A stretch of DNA of 23,578 nt from Iamia sp964643485 (GTDB taxonomy: Bacteria; Actinomycetota; Acidimicrobiia; Acidimicrobiales; Iamiaceae): positions 1 through 23,578 of the forward strand of contig CAZXRA010000086.1 in the NCBI GenBank assembly GCA_964643485.1, written 5' to 3'. The notes under the pieces were generated by a model that was not told the origin of the DNA, searched no databases, and saw only the letters and a program-made list of their open reading frames with translations. A program made the position numbers and the translations under genes. Of this stretch, positions 8,667 to 18,667 are shown one piece after another (position 1 is the first letter of the stretch; each line of letters opens with the position of its first letter).

Positions 8667-9343
8667 CCGTCGTCGGGGTGGTGCAGTTCCCGGGGTCGAA
8701 CTGCGAGGCCGATGTGATCGAGGCGGTCGAGGGCCTCGGGGCCCAGGGCCGCCTGGTGTGGCATGGCGACGACCACGTCGGTGACGTCGACGCCATCGTC
8801 GTGCCCGGCGGCTTCGCCCACGGCGACTACCTCCGCCCCGGGGCCATCGCCCGCTTCTCCCCGGTGATCGCCGCCGTCGCCGACTTCGCCCGTGACGGAG
8901 GTCCGGTCGTCGGGATCTGCAACGGGTTCCAAGTGCTCACCGAAGCGGGCTTGCTACCCGGCGCCCTTCGGAAGAACGAGGGGCTGCGGTTCCTCTGCAC
9001 CACCGTGGAACTGGAGGTCGTCACCACCCGTTCCGCCCTCACCGTGTCAGCCGATGTCGGCTCGGTCCTCCGGGTTCCCATCAACCACTTCGAAGGCGCC
9101 TACACCTGTGATGAGTCGACGTTGTCGCGCTTGCGGGACAACGACCAGATCGTGCTCCGCTACGTGTCCAACCCCAACGGCTCCCTGGCCGACATCGCCG
9201 GTGTGAGCAACGAGGCCGGCAACGTCGTGGGCCTGATGCCCCACCCCGAGCGGGCGTCGAACGAGCTGTTGGGCTCCATCGACGGGTTGCCCCTGTTGCG
9301 CTCGCTGCTCGCCTGGGCCGACCGCCGTTCCCGCGCCGCGTGA
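8663..9343 (+). CDS. purQ: FGAM synthase, glutaminase subunit PurQ
   Basis: PurQ hydrolyses glutamine and passes ammonia to PurL. It is a 226-residue class I glutamine amidotransferase. The start VVGVVQFPGSNCEADV is typical, the nucleophile is Cys86 in GICNGFQVL, and the His194/Glu196 pair lies in GLMPHPERA, completing the triad. VVPGGFAHGDYLRPGAIARF is the oxyanion and family signature. ATG 8663 overlaps the purS stop by 4 bp. A hairpin lies just after the stop. The partner purL is about 0.7 kb downstream, separated by a minus-strand gene. Confidence 0.96.
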   Translation: MTVVGVVQFPGSNCEADVIEAVEGLGAQGRLVWHGDDHVGDVDAIVVPGGFAHGDYLRPGAIARFSPVIAAVADFARDGGPVVGICNGFQVLTEAGLLPGALRKNEGLRFLCTTVELEVVTTRSALTVSADVGSVLRVPINHFEGAYTCDESTLSRLRDNDQIVLRYVSNPNGSLADIAGVSNEAGNVVGLMPHPERASNELLGSIDGLPLLRSLLAWADRRSRAA

Positions 9344-9380
9344 GCGGGCGGGCGGAAGGCCTCCCTCCCGCCCGCCTCAC
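9340..9380. terminator. GC-rich hairpin between the convergent purQ and basic-protein genes
   Basis: GTGAGCGGGCGGG (9340-9352) pairs with CCCGCCCGCCTCAC (9367-9380), giving 13 bp with one bulged C at 9376. The loop is 14 nt. It lies between two converging genes, where a bidirectional terminator is expected. There is no T-tract on either side, so termination may need Rho or rest on the stem alone. Confidence 0.5.
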
Positions 9381-9395
9381 ACCGGATCGCCTCTC

Positions 9396-9824
9396 TCAGG
9401 CGCCGCGGCTGATCCCGGCCTTCTTCAGGGTGGCGGCGGGGACACCGGAGCTGCGCCAGACGCCGTAGCTGATGCCCTTGCGGGTGCTGTAGGCGGCGGC
9501 GTGCTCGACGAAGGCGGCTTCGAGGCCGCTGACGTCGCTGCTGGCCGCCTTGCTGGTGAGCTCGTCCTGGAGGTCTTCCCGCTCCTGGCGCAGGTTCAAC
9601 TGGGTGAGCGGATCGGAGGATTCGATCTTGGCGTCGATGGCGTCGATGCGGGCCTTGATGGAATCAGGGGTGCGCTGACGCCCCCGCTTGGGCTTGTTGG
9701 CGACGAGGGCCTCCAAGTAATCAGAGACCGCCTTTGCCTCGACTCGACCCTGCTTGATCGCCGCCTTGTGAGCGGGGGACATGGTGCGCTTGGCCGACTT
9801 GGCTGCTGATTTCTTTGCTGGCAT
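9396..9824 (-). CDS. Lys/Ala-rich basic protein, probable nucleoid or DNA-associated protein
   Basis: The 142-residue protein has three parts. A histone H1-like Lys/Ala tail (MPAKKSAAKSAKRTMSPAHK, residues 1-20) continues to about residue 55 and includes an AT-hook-like KPKRGRQRTP. A probable coiled coil (SIKARIDAIDAKIESSD and LRQEREDLQDELTSK) spans about residues 57-95. A compact C-terminal segment reads AAAYSTRKGISYGVWRSSGV then PAATLKKAGI. I have no named family for it. The basic tail and coiled coil suggest a dimer that binds nucleic acid, which is inference. The 5' end of the gene and its upstream region are clearly richer in A/T than the surroundings. A TACACT hexamer at 9884-9889 (minus) could be a -10 with a leader of about 50 nt, and a weak Shine-Dalgarno AAGGGTGG precedes the ATG. 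It is encoded against the purine operon, between purQ and purL. Confidence 0.8.
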   Translation of the reverse strand: MPAKKSAAKSAKRTMSPAHKAAIKQGRVEAKAVSDYLEALVANKPKRGRQRTPDSIKARIDAIDAKIESSDPLTQLNLRQEREDLQDELTSKAASSDVSGLEAAFVEHAAAYSTRKGISYGVWRSSGVPAATLKKAGISRGA

Positions 9825-10017
9825 TGGACGGTTCCACCCTTGATCGGAATGCGGATCTTGATCCCTCCCGCTTACCGCAATTGAGTGTAGTACGACTCTC
9901 GGTTCAGGCGGATGAGCGCCATGTCATTCGGCGCATGACGCTCTGTTCCTTCTGGCCCCGAGGAGAGATGGGCACCGTCTGGTGGCCATGAGCTGTAGGG
10001 GGGCGGCCGGCCGGAGG

Positions 10018-10023
10018 TAGGGT
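10018..10023 (+). promoter_or_regulatory. -10 element, leaderless promoter of purL
   Basis: TAGGGT ends 8 nt before GTG 10032. No Shine-Dalgarno and no clear -35 are present. The 207 bp between the basic-protein start (9824) and purL hold the two divergent promoters and nothing else I can identify. Confidence 0.5.
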
Positions 10024-10031
10024 CCTGCCAC

Positions 10032-12248
<2,217 letters not shown>

Positions 12249-12280
12249 ACCGAGAGTGAGGGAGAGGTGGTGTGGGGTGC

Positions 12281-12286
12281 GATGAT
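12281..12286 (+). promoter_or_regulatory. Tentative -10 element for purF
   Basis: GATGAT ends 7 nt before an in-frame GTG at 12294. If it is real, purF would start leaderless at 12294 and not at the ATGs at 12282/12285. The first base deviates from TANNNT and the evidence is thin. Confidence 0.25.
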
Positions 12287-13826
12287 GGGCCCCGTGGTCG
12301 ACCCCACCGATGATTCACCCAAGGAGGCGTGCGGCGTCTTCGGGGTGATCGGCACGGGTGAACCGGTCGCCCACCTCACCTACCTGGGCCTCTACGCCCT
12401 CCAGCACCGGGGCCAGGAGTCGGCGGGCATGGCCGTCAGCGACGGTGAGTACGTCACCGTGGTGCGCGACATGGGCCTGGTGTCGAACGTCTTCGACGAC
12501 CGCACCCTCGCTCCCCTCACCGGCCACCTGGCCATCGGCCACACCCGCTACTCCACCACCGGGTCGAGCACGTGGGGCAACGCCCAGCCCGTCTACCGCA
12601 ACGTGGGCGACCACCACCTCGCCCTGGGCCACAACGGCAACCTCACCAACACGGCCCGGCTGGCCGAGGAGCACGGGATGCTCCCGGGGGTGGTGGGCAG
12701 CGACAGCGACCTGGTGGCCGAGCTCCTCAGCCACGAGCTGGCCGTCTCCGGATCGGACGCCCCCGACGCCGTCGAGCGGGCCCTCATGGCCGTGCTGCCC
12801 CGCCTGGAGGGTGCCTTCTCGCTGGTGATCATGGACACCCAGCGGGTCTACGCCGTGTGCGACCCCAACGGCCTGCGTCCGCTCTGCCTGGGCCGCCGGG
12901 GCGACGACGGGTGGGTGGTCGCCTCGGAGAGCCCGGCCCTCGACATCGTGGGGGCCACCATGGTGCGGGAGGTCGAGGCGGGTGAGGTGGTCGTGCTGGA
13001 GCTCGGGCATGCGCCCCGCTCGCTGCGCCCCTTCCCCGAGGAGCGCATCGACCCCCGCCTGTGCCTGTTCGAGTTCGTCTACTTCGCCCGGCCCGACACC
13101 CGGCTCTACGGCCAGAGCGTCCACCACGCCCGGGTCCGCCAGGGCGAGGCGCTGGCCGAGCAGGCCCCCGTCGAGGCCGACATGGTGATGGGCGTCCCCG
13201 AGTCGGGCGTCCCCGCGGCCGAGGGCTACGCCCGCCGCAGCGGCATCCCCTTCGGCCAGGGGCTGGTCAAGAACCGCTACATCGGCCGCACGTTCATCGC
13301 CCCCAGCCAGGAGATGCGGGCCCTCGGGGTCCGCATGAAGTTCAACCCGCTGCGGGAGAACATCGAGGGCCGCCGCATCGTCGTCGTCGACGACTCCATC
13401 GTGCGGGGCACCACCCAGCACCAGATCGTCCGCATGCTGCGCGAGGCCGGCGCCCGCGAGGTCCACCTCCGGCTCACGTCGCCGCCGGTGCGCTGGCCCT
13501 GCTTCTACGGCATGGACTTCGGCGACACCAAGGAGCTGCTGGCGGCCAAGCTGAGCGTCGACGGCATCCGCAAGTTCCTGGGCGTCGACAGCCTCGCCTA
13601 CATCGACATCGATCGGTTGCTGGCCTCCACCGGGGCCGCCCCCGCCGGCTTCTGCACCGCCTGCTTCACCGGGACCTATCCCATCGAGGTTCCCGTCGAG
13701 CTCACCAAGGACGTCCTGGAGGCGGGGGCGGCGGGCCGCATCGAGCGGGCCACGACCCTCGCCGCCGGGGCGGTGCTCGACCAGCCGTCGCTCCTCCCCG
13801 CCGACGACGCCCACCGCACCGCCTGA
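12282..13826 (+). CDS. purF: Amidophosphoribosyltransferase
   Basis: PurF makes phosphoribosylamine from PRPP and glutamine, the first and feedback-regulated step of the pathway. An N-terminal nucleophile glutaminase domain begins at Cys17 (EACGVFG); the short leader before it should be removed to free the Cys. Family motifs are LQHRGQESAG, GHTRYSTTGSS and GHNGNLTN. The C-terminal PRTase domain has the PRPP loop RIVVVDDSIVRGTT. Cys residues in RLCLFEFVYFARPD, RWPCFYGMDFG and FCTACFTGTYP match the four ligands of the 4Fe-4S cluster in Bacillus-type PurF, implying an oxygen-sensitive cluster enzyme. The start is uncertain: ATG 12282 or 12285, GTG 12267 or GTG 12294. It is 22 bp from purM, so probably co-transcribed. 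Confidence 0.95.
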   Translation: MMGPVVDPTDDSPKEACGVFGVIGTGEPVAHLTYLGLYALQHRGQESAGMAVSDGEYVTVVRDMGLVSNVFDDRTLAPLTGHLAIGHTRYSTTGSSTWGNAQPVYRNVGDHHLALGHNGNLTNTARLAEEHGMLPGVVGSDSDLVAELLSHELAVSGSDAPDAVERALMAVLPRLEGAFSLVIMDTQRVYAVCDPNGLRPLCLGRRGDDGWVVASESPALDIVGATMVREVEAGEVVVLELGHAPRSLRPFPEERIDPRLCLFEFVYFARPDTRLYGQSVHHARVRQGEALAEQAPVEADMVMGVPESGVPAAEGYARRSGIPFGQGLVKNRYIGRTFIAPSQEMRALGVRMKFNPLRENIEGRRIVVVDDSIVRGTTQHQIVRMLREAGAREVHLRLTSPPVRWPCFYGMDFGDTKELLAAKLSVDGIRKFLGVDSLAYIDIDRLLASTGAAPAGFCTACFTGTYPIEVPVELTKDVLEAGAAGRIERATTLAAGAVLDQPSLLPADDAHRTA

Positions 13827-13848
13827 AACCACGGAGCCCCTGCATCCC

Positions 13849-14883
13849 ATGAGTGGAGAGACCTACAAGGACGCCGGCGTCGACATCGCCGCCGGCGAAG
13901 AGGCCGTCGAGCGCATCAAGGCCAAGGTGCGCTCCACCTTCCGGCCCGAGGTCATCGGCGACATCGGTGGCTTCGGCGGCCTGTTCTCCTTCGCCGGCCA
14001 CCGCTACCGCCACCCGGTGCTCGTCTCCTCCACCGACGGGGTGGGCACCAAGGCCCTCATCGCTCAGGCCGCCGGCCGGTTCGACACCATCGGCATCGAC
14101 CTGGTCGCCATGTGCGTCGACGACATCGTGTGCGCCGGGGCCGAGCCCCTGTTCTTCCTCGACTACATCGCCGTGGGCCACCTCGACCCCGACCACATCG
14201 AGCAGCTCGTCGAGGGGGTGGCCGAGGGGTGCCGCCAGGCCGGCTGCGCCCTCATCGGGGGCGAGATGGCCGAGCACCCGGGGGCCATGGAGCCCGGGGA
14301 GTTCGACCTGGTCGGCTTCGCCGTGGGCGTGGTCGAGCGCGACCTGATGCTCGGCCCCAACCGGGTGCACACCGGCGACGTCCTCGTCGGCCTGCCTTCG
14401 CCCGGCCTGCGCTCCAACGGCTACTCGCTGGCCCGACGGGTGCTCCTGGAGCGGGCCGGCCGCGACCTGAGCAGCCCCGCCTACGAGGGGGCCCACCACT
14501 CCCTGGCCGACGAGCTGCTGGAGCCGTCGGTGGTCTACGCCCCGGCCGTGCGGGCCCTCCTCGACGCCGTCGACGTCCACGCCCTGGCCCACGTCACCGG
14601 CGGGGGCCTGCCCGGCAACCTGCCCCGCTCTCTGCCCAAGGGCTGCGACGCCGTGGTCGACCCCAGCACGTGGGAGGCGCCCCGGATCTTCGGGGAGATC
14701 CAGCGCCTCGGCGACATCGCCATCGACGAGATGCGCCAGGTCTTCAACCTGGGCCTCGGCCTGGTGGCCGTCATCCCCCGGGAGGATCTGTACCGGGCGC
14801 TCGACGTGCTGCGGGCCTCGGGCCATCGGGCCGTGGAGATCGGCCGGGTCGAGCGGGGCCACGGCACCGTCCGGTACGAGTAG
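13849..14883 (+). CDS. purM: AIR synthetase (phosphoribosylformylglycinamidine cyclo-ligase)
   Basis: PurM closes the imidazole ring of FGAM with ATP to give AIR, the substrate for the PurE step. The 344-residue protein starts MSGETYKDAGVDIAAGEEAV and contains GGFGGLFSF, VSSTDGVGTKALIA (ATP/metal loop), DLVAMCVDDIVCAGAEPLFFLDYIA, GGEMAEHPG, LPSPGLRSNGYSLAR and HVTGGGLPGNLPR, the full PurM signature series. ATG 13849 follows purF by 22 bp. A GGAG at about 13833 is somewhat far, so translational coupling to purF may help. It is the last purine gene in the window. Confidence 0.97.
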   Translation: MSGETYKDAGVDIAAGEEAVERIKAKVRSTFRPEVIGDIGGFGGLFSFAGHRYRHPVLVSSTDGVGTKALIAQAAGRFDTIGIDLVAMCVDDIVCAGAEPLFFLDYIAVGHLDPDHIEQLVEGVAEGCRQAGCALIGGEMAEHPGAMEPGEFDLVGFAVGVVERDLMLGPNRVHTGDVLVGLPSPGLRSNGYSLARRVLLERAGRDLSSPAYEGAHHSLADELLEPSVVYAPAVRALLDAVDVHALAHVTGGGLPGNLPRSLPKGCDAVVDPSTWEAPRIFGEIQRLGDIAIDEMRQVFNLGLGLVAVIPREDLYRALDVLRASGHRAVEIGRVERGHGTVRYE

Positions 14884-14917
14884 CGGGGCCGGTCCCTCCT
14901 CCTGGTCTGTTCTGTGT

Positions 14918-14952
14918 CACCAGGTGGTCATGGGTGACCCATCCGTGACCCA
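14918..14952. promoter_or_regulatory. Operator-like palindromes and repeats upstream of the betaine genes
   Basis: Between purM and betB lie an odd palindrome CACCAGGTG (14918-14926) and a second one, ATGGGT-G-ACCCAT (14930-14942). The octamer GTGACCCA occurs twice, at 14934-14941 and 14945-14952, offset by 11 bp, about one helical turn. The region is about 80-115 bp before the betB start. This is what a dimeric repressor site would look like, but no regulator gene is adjacent. Confidence 0.4.
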
Positions 14953-15032
14953 GAACGGGGGACGGCGGGTCCGGGCCGGTCAGGGTGCCATCATCGAGGG
15001 TTCGGAGCCGGCCTGACGATGGAGGAGGAGCG

Positions 15033-16550
15033 TTGCCCGATCTGTTCGTCGGAGGGCGGTGGGTCGCCGCGGTGGACGGACGGCGCCGGACCATCCGCTG
15101 CCCGGCCGACGGGACGGTCGTGGCCGAGGTCGATGAGGGCGGAGCCGCCGATGTCGATGTCGCCCTGGCCGCGGCCCGGGCCGCCTTCGACGAGGGGACG
15201 TGGCCCGGCACGCCGCCGGCCGAGCGGGGCGTCCTGCTGGACCGGGTGGCCGGCCTGATCGAGCGGGATCGGGATGTGATCGCCCGGGCCGAGTCGCTCG
15301 ACACGGGCAAGCGCTTGGTCGAGAGCGAGATCGACGTGGACGACGTGATCTCGGTGTTCCGCTACTACGCGGGCCTGGCCGGCGAGGCGGACGAGCGGCC
15401 TGTCGACGTGGGCCGCGCCGACGTGGTGAGCCGGGTGGTGCACGAGCCGGTGGGGGTCTGCGGGCTCGTCACGCCGTGGAACTACCCGCTCCTGCAGGCG
15501 TCCTGGAAGGTGGCGCCGGCCCTGGCCGCCGGGTGCACCTTCGTGCTCAAGCCCAGCGAGCTGACCCCCTCCACGTCCCGCCACCTGGTGGGCCTGCTGG
15601 CCGAGGCCGGCCTGCCCGCCGGCGTGGCCAACCTGGTCCTCGGGGCCGGGCCCGATGTGGGCGGCCCGTTGGCCGAGGACCCGCGGGTCGACCTGGTGTC
15701 CTTCACCGGCGGCCTGGCCACCGGCCGGCTCGTCATGGCCGCGGCGGCGGGGACGGTCAAGCGGGTGGCCCTGGAGCTGGGCGGCAAGAACCCCAACGTC
15801 GTCTTCGCCGACGCCGACCTGGACGCGGCCGTCGACATGGCCCTCACCGCCGTCTTCCTGCACTCGGGCCAGGTGTGCTCGGCCGGGGCCCGCCTCGTGG
15901 TCGAAGAGTCGATCCACGACGAGCTGGTGGACGCCATCGTGGCCGGGGCCGAGTGCATCCGCCTGGGCGGCCCGTTCGACCCGCGGGCCGAGGCCGGTCC
16001 CCTCATATCCGAGGCCCACCGGGAAAAGGTGGAGGCCTACGTCGCCGCCGGCCTGGCCGAGGGGGCGGTGCTCCGCTGCGGTGGGATCCGGCCCGACGAC
16101 CCGGCCCTGGCCGGCGGCTGGTACTACCGGCCGACGGTGCTCGACCGCTGCCACCGCGGCATGTCGGTCACCCGGGAGGAGTCCTTCGGGCCGGTGCTCA
16201 CGGTGGAGACCTTCGCCACCGAGGACGAGGCGGTGGCCATCGCCAACGACAGCCGCTACGGGTTGGCCGGCGCGGCGTGGACCTCCGATCCCGACCGGGC
16301 CGAGCGGGTGGCCCGCCGCCTCCGGGCCGGGACGGTGTGGATCAACGACTACCACCCCTACGTCCCGCAGGCCGAGTGGGGCGGCTACAAGCAGTCGGGG
16401 GTCGGCCGGGAGCTGGGCCGGGCCGGCCTGGATGAGTACCGGGAGACCAAGCACGTCTGGCGCAATACCGCCCCGGCCCCCCAGGGCTGGTTCGGGGGCG
16501 CCGTCGCCGGGGGTGGGCCGGAGCCCCACCACGAGGAGAGGGACATGTGA
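15033..16550 (+). CDS. betB: Betaine-aldehyde dehydrogenase (NAD-dependent aldehyde dehydrogenase)
   Basis: The enzyme oxidises betaine aldehyde to glycine betaine, an osmoprotectant and methyl donor. The 505-residue protein has the complete aldehyde dehydrogenase core: Asn150 in TPWNYPLLQ, the NAD-binding segment FVLKPSELTPSTS, Glu248 in LELGGKNPNVVF and the catalytic Cys282 in HSGQVCSAGARLVV. The C-terminal YHPYVPQAEWGGYKQSG, ELGRAGLDEYRETKH and NTAPAP are most like BetB/GbsA enzymes. The start is TTG 15033, decided by the excellent Shine-Dalgarno GGAGGAGGAG at 15021-15030 and by the family N-terminus (PDLFVGGRWV). An upstream frame opening at 14985 is not conserved. The stop overlaps the start of the next gene (GTGA), so the pair forms one unit. 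Exact substrate is inferred from this pairing and the motifs. Confidence 0.88.
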   Translation: MPDLFVGGRWVAAVDGRRRTIRCPADGTVVAEVDEGGAADVDVALAAARAAFDEGTWPGTPPAERGVLLDRVAGLIERDRDVIARAESLDTGKRLVESEIDVDDVISVFRYYAGLAGEADERPVDVGRADVVSRVVHEPVGVCGLVTPWNYPLLQASWKVAPALAAGCTFVLKPSELTPSTSRHLVGLLAEAGLPAGVANLVLGAGPDVGGPLAEDPRVDLVSFTGGLATGRLVMAAAAGTVKRVALELGGKNPNVVFADADLDAAVDMALTAVFLHSGQVCSAGARLVVEESIHDELVDAIVAGAECIRLGGPFDPRAEAGPLISEAHREKVEAYVAAGLAEGAVLRCGGIRPDDPALAGGWYYRPTVLDRCHRGMSVTREESFGPVLTVETFATEDEAVAIANDSRYGLAGAAWTSDPDRAERVARRLRAGTVWINDYHPYVPQAEWGGYKQSGVGRELGRAGLDEYRETKHVWRNTAPAPQGWFGGAVAGGGPEPHHEERDM

Positions 16551-18235
16551 CCGACCGCCGGGCCGACGTCGTCATCGTCGGTGGGGGATCGGCCGGGAGC
16601 GCCCTGGCCAACCGGCTCAGCGCCGACCCCTCGACCTCGGTGCTGGTCCTGGAAGCGGGCCGGTCCGACTCGCTCCTGGACCCCTTCGTCCACATGCCGG
16701 CCGCCCTCACCATCCCCATCGGCAACCCCCTCTACGACTGGCGCTACACCTCCGAGCCCGAGCCCCACATGGGAGGGCGGAAGATCGCCCACGCCCGGGG
16801 GAAGCTCCTCGGCGGCTCCAGCAGCATCAACGGGATGATCTTCCAGCGGGGCAACCCCCTCGACTACGAGCGGTGGGCAGCGGCGCCGGGCATGGAGGCG
16901 TGGGACTACGCCCACTGCCTCCCGTACTTCAAGCGCATGGAGACCTGCCTCGCCGGGGCCGATGCCTGGCGGGGAGGGAGCGGGCCCTTGGTGCTGGAGC
17001 GGGGTCCGGCCTCGTCGCCCCTCTTCGGCGCCTTCTTCGAGGCCGTGCAGCAGGCCGGCCACCCGCTCACCGAGGACGTCAACGGCTACCGGCAGGAGGG
17101 CTTCGCCCCCTTCGACCGCAACATCCATCGCGGCCGGCGCCTCAGCGCGGCCCGCGCCTACCTCCATCCGGTGCGCCATCGCCCCAACCTCGACGTCGTC
17201 ACTCGGGCCCTGACCACCCGGATCCGGTTCCGGGGCACCCGGGCGGTGGGCGTCGACTACGTGCACAACGGCCGGTCCTCCACCGTTGCCGCCGGGGAGG
17301 TGATCCTCTGCGGCGGGGCCATCGGGTCACCCCAGATCCTGCAGCTCTCCGGGGTCGGGAACGCCGAGGAGCTGCGGGGCCTGGGCATCGACGTGGTGGC
17401 CCACGTGCCCGGGGTGGGCGAGAACCTCCAGGACCACCTGGAGGTCTACGTCCAGCACGCCTGCCGCCTCCCCGTGTCCATCGCCCCGGGGCTCCGGTGG
17501 CGGGCCCGTCCTCGCATCGGGGCCGAGTGGTTGTTCCTGCGCCGAGGCCTGGGGGCGACCAACCACTTCGAGGCCGGCGGCTTCGTCCGCACCAACGACG
17601 ACGTCGCCCACCCCAACCTGATGTTCCACTTCCTGCCCGTGGCCATCCGCTACGACGGCACGTCCCCGGCCGGCGACCACGGCTACCAGGTCCACGTCGG
17701 CCCCATGACCTCCGATGCCCGGGGCACGGTGAAGGTCCGCTCCACCGACCCCCGCGTCCACCCCGCCCTGCGGTTCAACTACCTCTCGACCGACCAGGAC
17801 CGGCGGGAGTGGGTGGAGGTGGTCCGGGCCGCCCGCGACGTCCTGGCCCAGCCGGCGTGGGAGCCCTACGACGACGGTGAGCTGTCGCCAGGGCCCGGGG
17901 TGGAGAGCGACCAGCAGATCCTCGACTGGGTCGCCTCCGACGCCGAGACGGCCTTGCACCCGTCGTGCACGGCCCGCATGGGGATCGACGACATGGCGGT
18001 GCTCGATCCCGCCAGCCTCCGGGTCCACGGGATCGATGGGCTGCGCGTGGTCGACGCCTCGGCCATGCCCACCATCACCAACGGCAACATCTACGCCCCG
18101 GTGATGATGCTGGCCGAGAAGGCGGCCGACCTGATCCTGGGGGCGGAGCCCCTGGCCCCGCTCGACGTCCCCTTCTACCGCCACGGCACCGGAGCCCCCC
18201 TTGACCCGCCCGATCGGTCCGCCCCGGACCCCTGA
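16547..18235 (+). CDS. betA: Choline dehydrogenase, GMC oxidoreductase family
   Basis: This is a 562-residue FAD enzyme of the glucose-methanol-choline family, likely oxidising choline to betaine aldehyde for the neighbouring dehydrogenase. The FAD dinucleotide fold is at the N-terminus (VVIVGGGSAGSALANRL, then the acidic end LVLEAG). GMC signature 1 appears as ARGKLLGGSSSINGMIFQRG, and signature 2 as GEVILCGGAIGSPQILQLSG followed by GVG. The active site carries His471 in HPSCTARMG and Asn514 in TNGNIYAP, the positions expected for the catalytic His/Asn pair. The start GTG 16547 overlaps the betB stop by 4 bp and has GAGGAGAGG upstream. No signal peptide is seen, so it is cytoplasmic or peripheral to the membrane. 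Other alcohol substrates are possible. Confidence 0.85.
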   Translation: MTDRRADVVIVGGGSAGSALANRLSADPSTSVLVLEAGRSDSLLDPFVHMPAALTIPIGNPLYDWRYTSEPEPHMGGRKIAHARGKLLGGSSSINGMIFQRGNPLDYERWAAAPGMEAWDYAHCLPYFKRMETCLAGADAWRGGSGPLVLERGPASSPLFGAFFEAVQQAGHPLTEDVNGYRQEGFAPFDRNIHRGRRLSAARAYLHPVRHRPNLDVVTRALTTRIRFRGTRAVGVDYVHNGRSSTVAAGEVILCGGAIGSPQILQLSGVGNAEELRGLGIDVVAHVPGVGENLQDHLEVYVQHACRLPVSIAPGLRWRARPRIGAEWLFLRRGLGATNHFEAGGFVRTNDDVAHPNLMFHFLPVAIRYDGTSPAGDHGYQVHVGPMTSDARGTVKVRSTDPRVHPALRFNYLSTDQDRREWVEVVRAARDVLAQPAWEPYDDGELSPGPGVESDQQILDWVASDAETALHPSCTARMGIDDMAVLDPASLRVHGIDGLRVVDASAMPTITNGNIYAPVMMLAEKAADLILGAEPLAPLDVPFYRHGTGAPLDPPDRSAPDP

Positions 18236-18242
18236 CCATCCT

Positions 18243-18291
18243 CAACTTTGGACGGAGTTCGTTCTCCACGCCCGAACTCCGTCCAAAGTTG
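18243..18291. terminator. Perfect 19-bp inverted repeat, probable bidirectional terminator or repeat element
   Basis: CAACTTTGGACGGAGTTCG (18243-18261) is exactly complementary to CGAACTCCGTCCAAAGTTG (18273-18291), with an 11-nt loop. It fills the gap between the end of betA (18235) and the convergent zinc-ribbon gene (18305). The stem itself carries an A/T-rich base, but no free T-tract follows. The length and perfection are unusual for a simple terminator. Confidence 0.75.
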
Positions 18292-18304
18292 GCGAGGTGG
18301 TGGG

Positions 18305-18667
18305 TCAGTCGGTCCAGGCGATGGAGCACCAGCGGCGGCGCTCGCAGGCCGGGCAGCGCATCCAGTGGCCGTGGCGCCGGCCGGGCATCCAGAGGGAGAC
18401 GGTGGCCAGGCGCATGGCCACGTCGGTGAGGGAGATGCGGCTGCGGGCCGAGCACCCGGAGCAGGCGACGACGACCGAGCCGGCCTGGCGGGGACCGGTG
18501 GAGTAGAGGGCGTCCTTGCCCTCCTTGACGTGGCCGCTGCGGATGGAGTCGCGGGCGGCGTCGACGGGCATCTCGAAGAGAGCGCGCCGGCCCTGGGGGT
18601 CGAGGTTGCGGCGGCGGGCGCGGGCGGCCGGGCCCGGGCCGGGGTTGGCGGACGAGGACTCGGTCAT
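18305..18667 (-). CDS. Zinc-ribbon protein coupled to parA, unknown function
   Basis: The 120-residue protein has a disordered N-terminus (MTESSSANPGPGPAARARRR) and then a helical segment with LDPQGRRALFEMPVDAARDS. A C-terminal zinc ribbon has knuckles C69-x2-C72 (VACSGCSAR) and C105-x2-C108 (RCPACERR), with a further C114. Its ATG overlaps the parA stop (ATGA), so the two are translationally coupled and probably act together. No named family is recognised. Nucleic-acid or protein binding through the ribbon is possible. The gene ends 14 bp from the 19-bp hairpin. Confidence 0.75.
   Translation of the reverse strand: MTESSSANPGPGPAARARRRNLDPQGRRALFEMPVDAARDSIRSGHVKEGKDALYSTGPRQAGSVVVACSGCSARSRISLTDVAMRLATVSLWMPGRRHGHWMRCPACERRRWCSIAWTD

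Noticed and set aside
15655..17880. A 741-codon plus-strand frame across betB and betA
   Set aside because: It is a shifted frame through two well-supported genes with an Arg/Pro/Ser-rich nonsense product.
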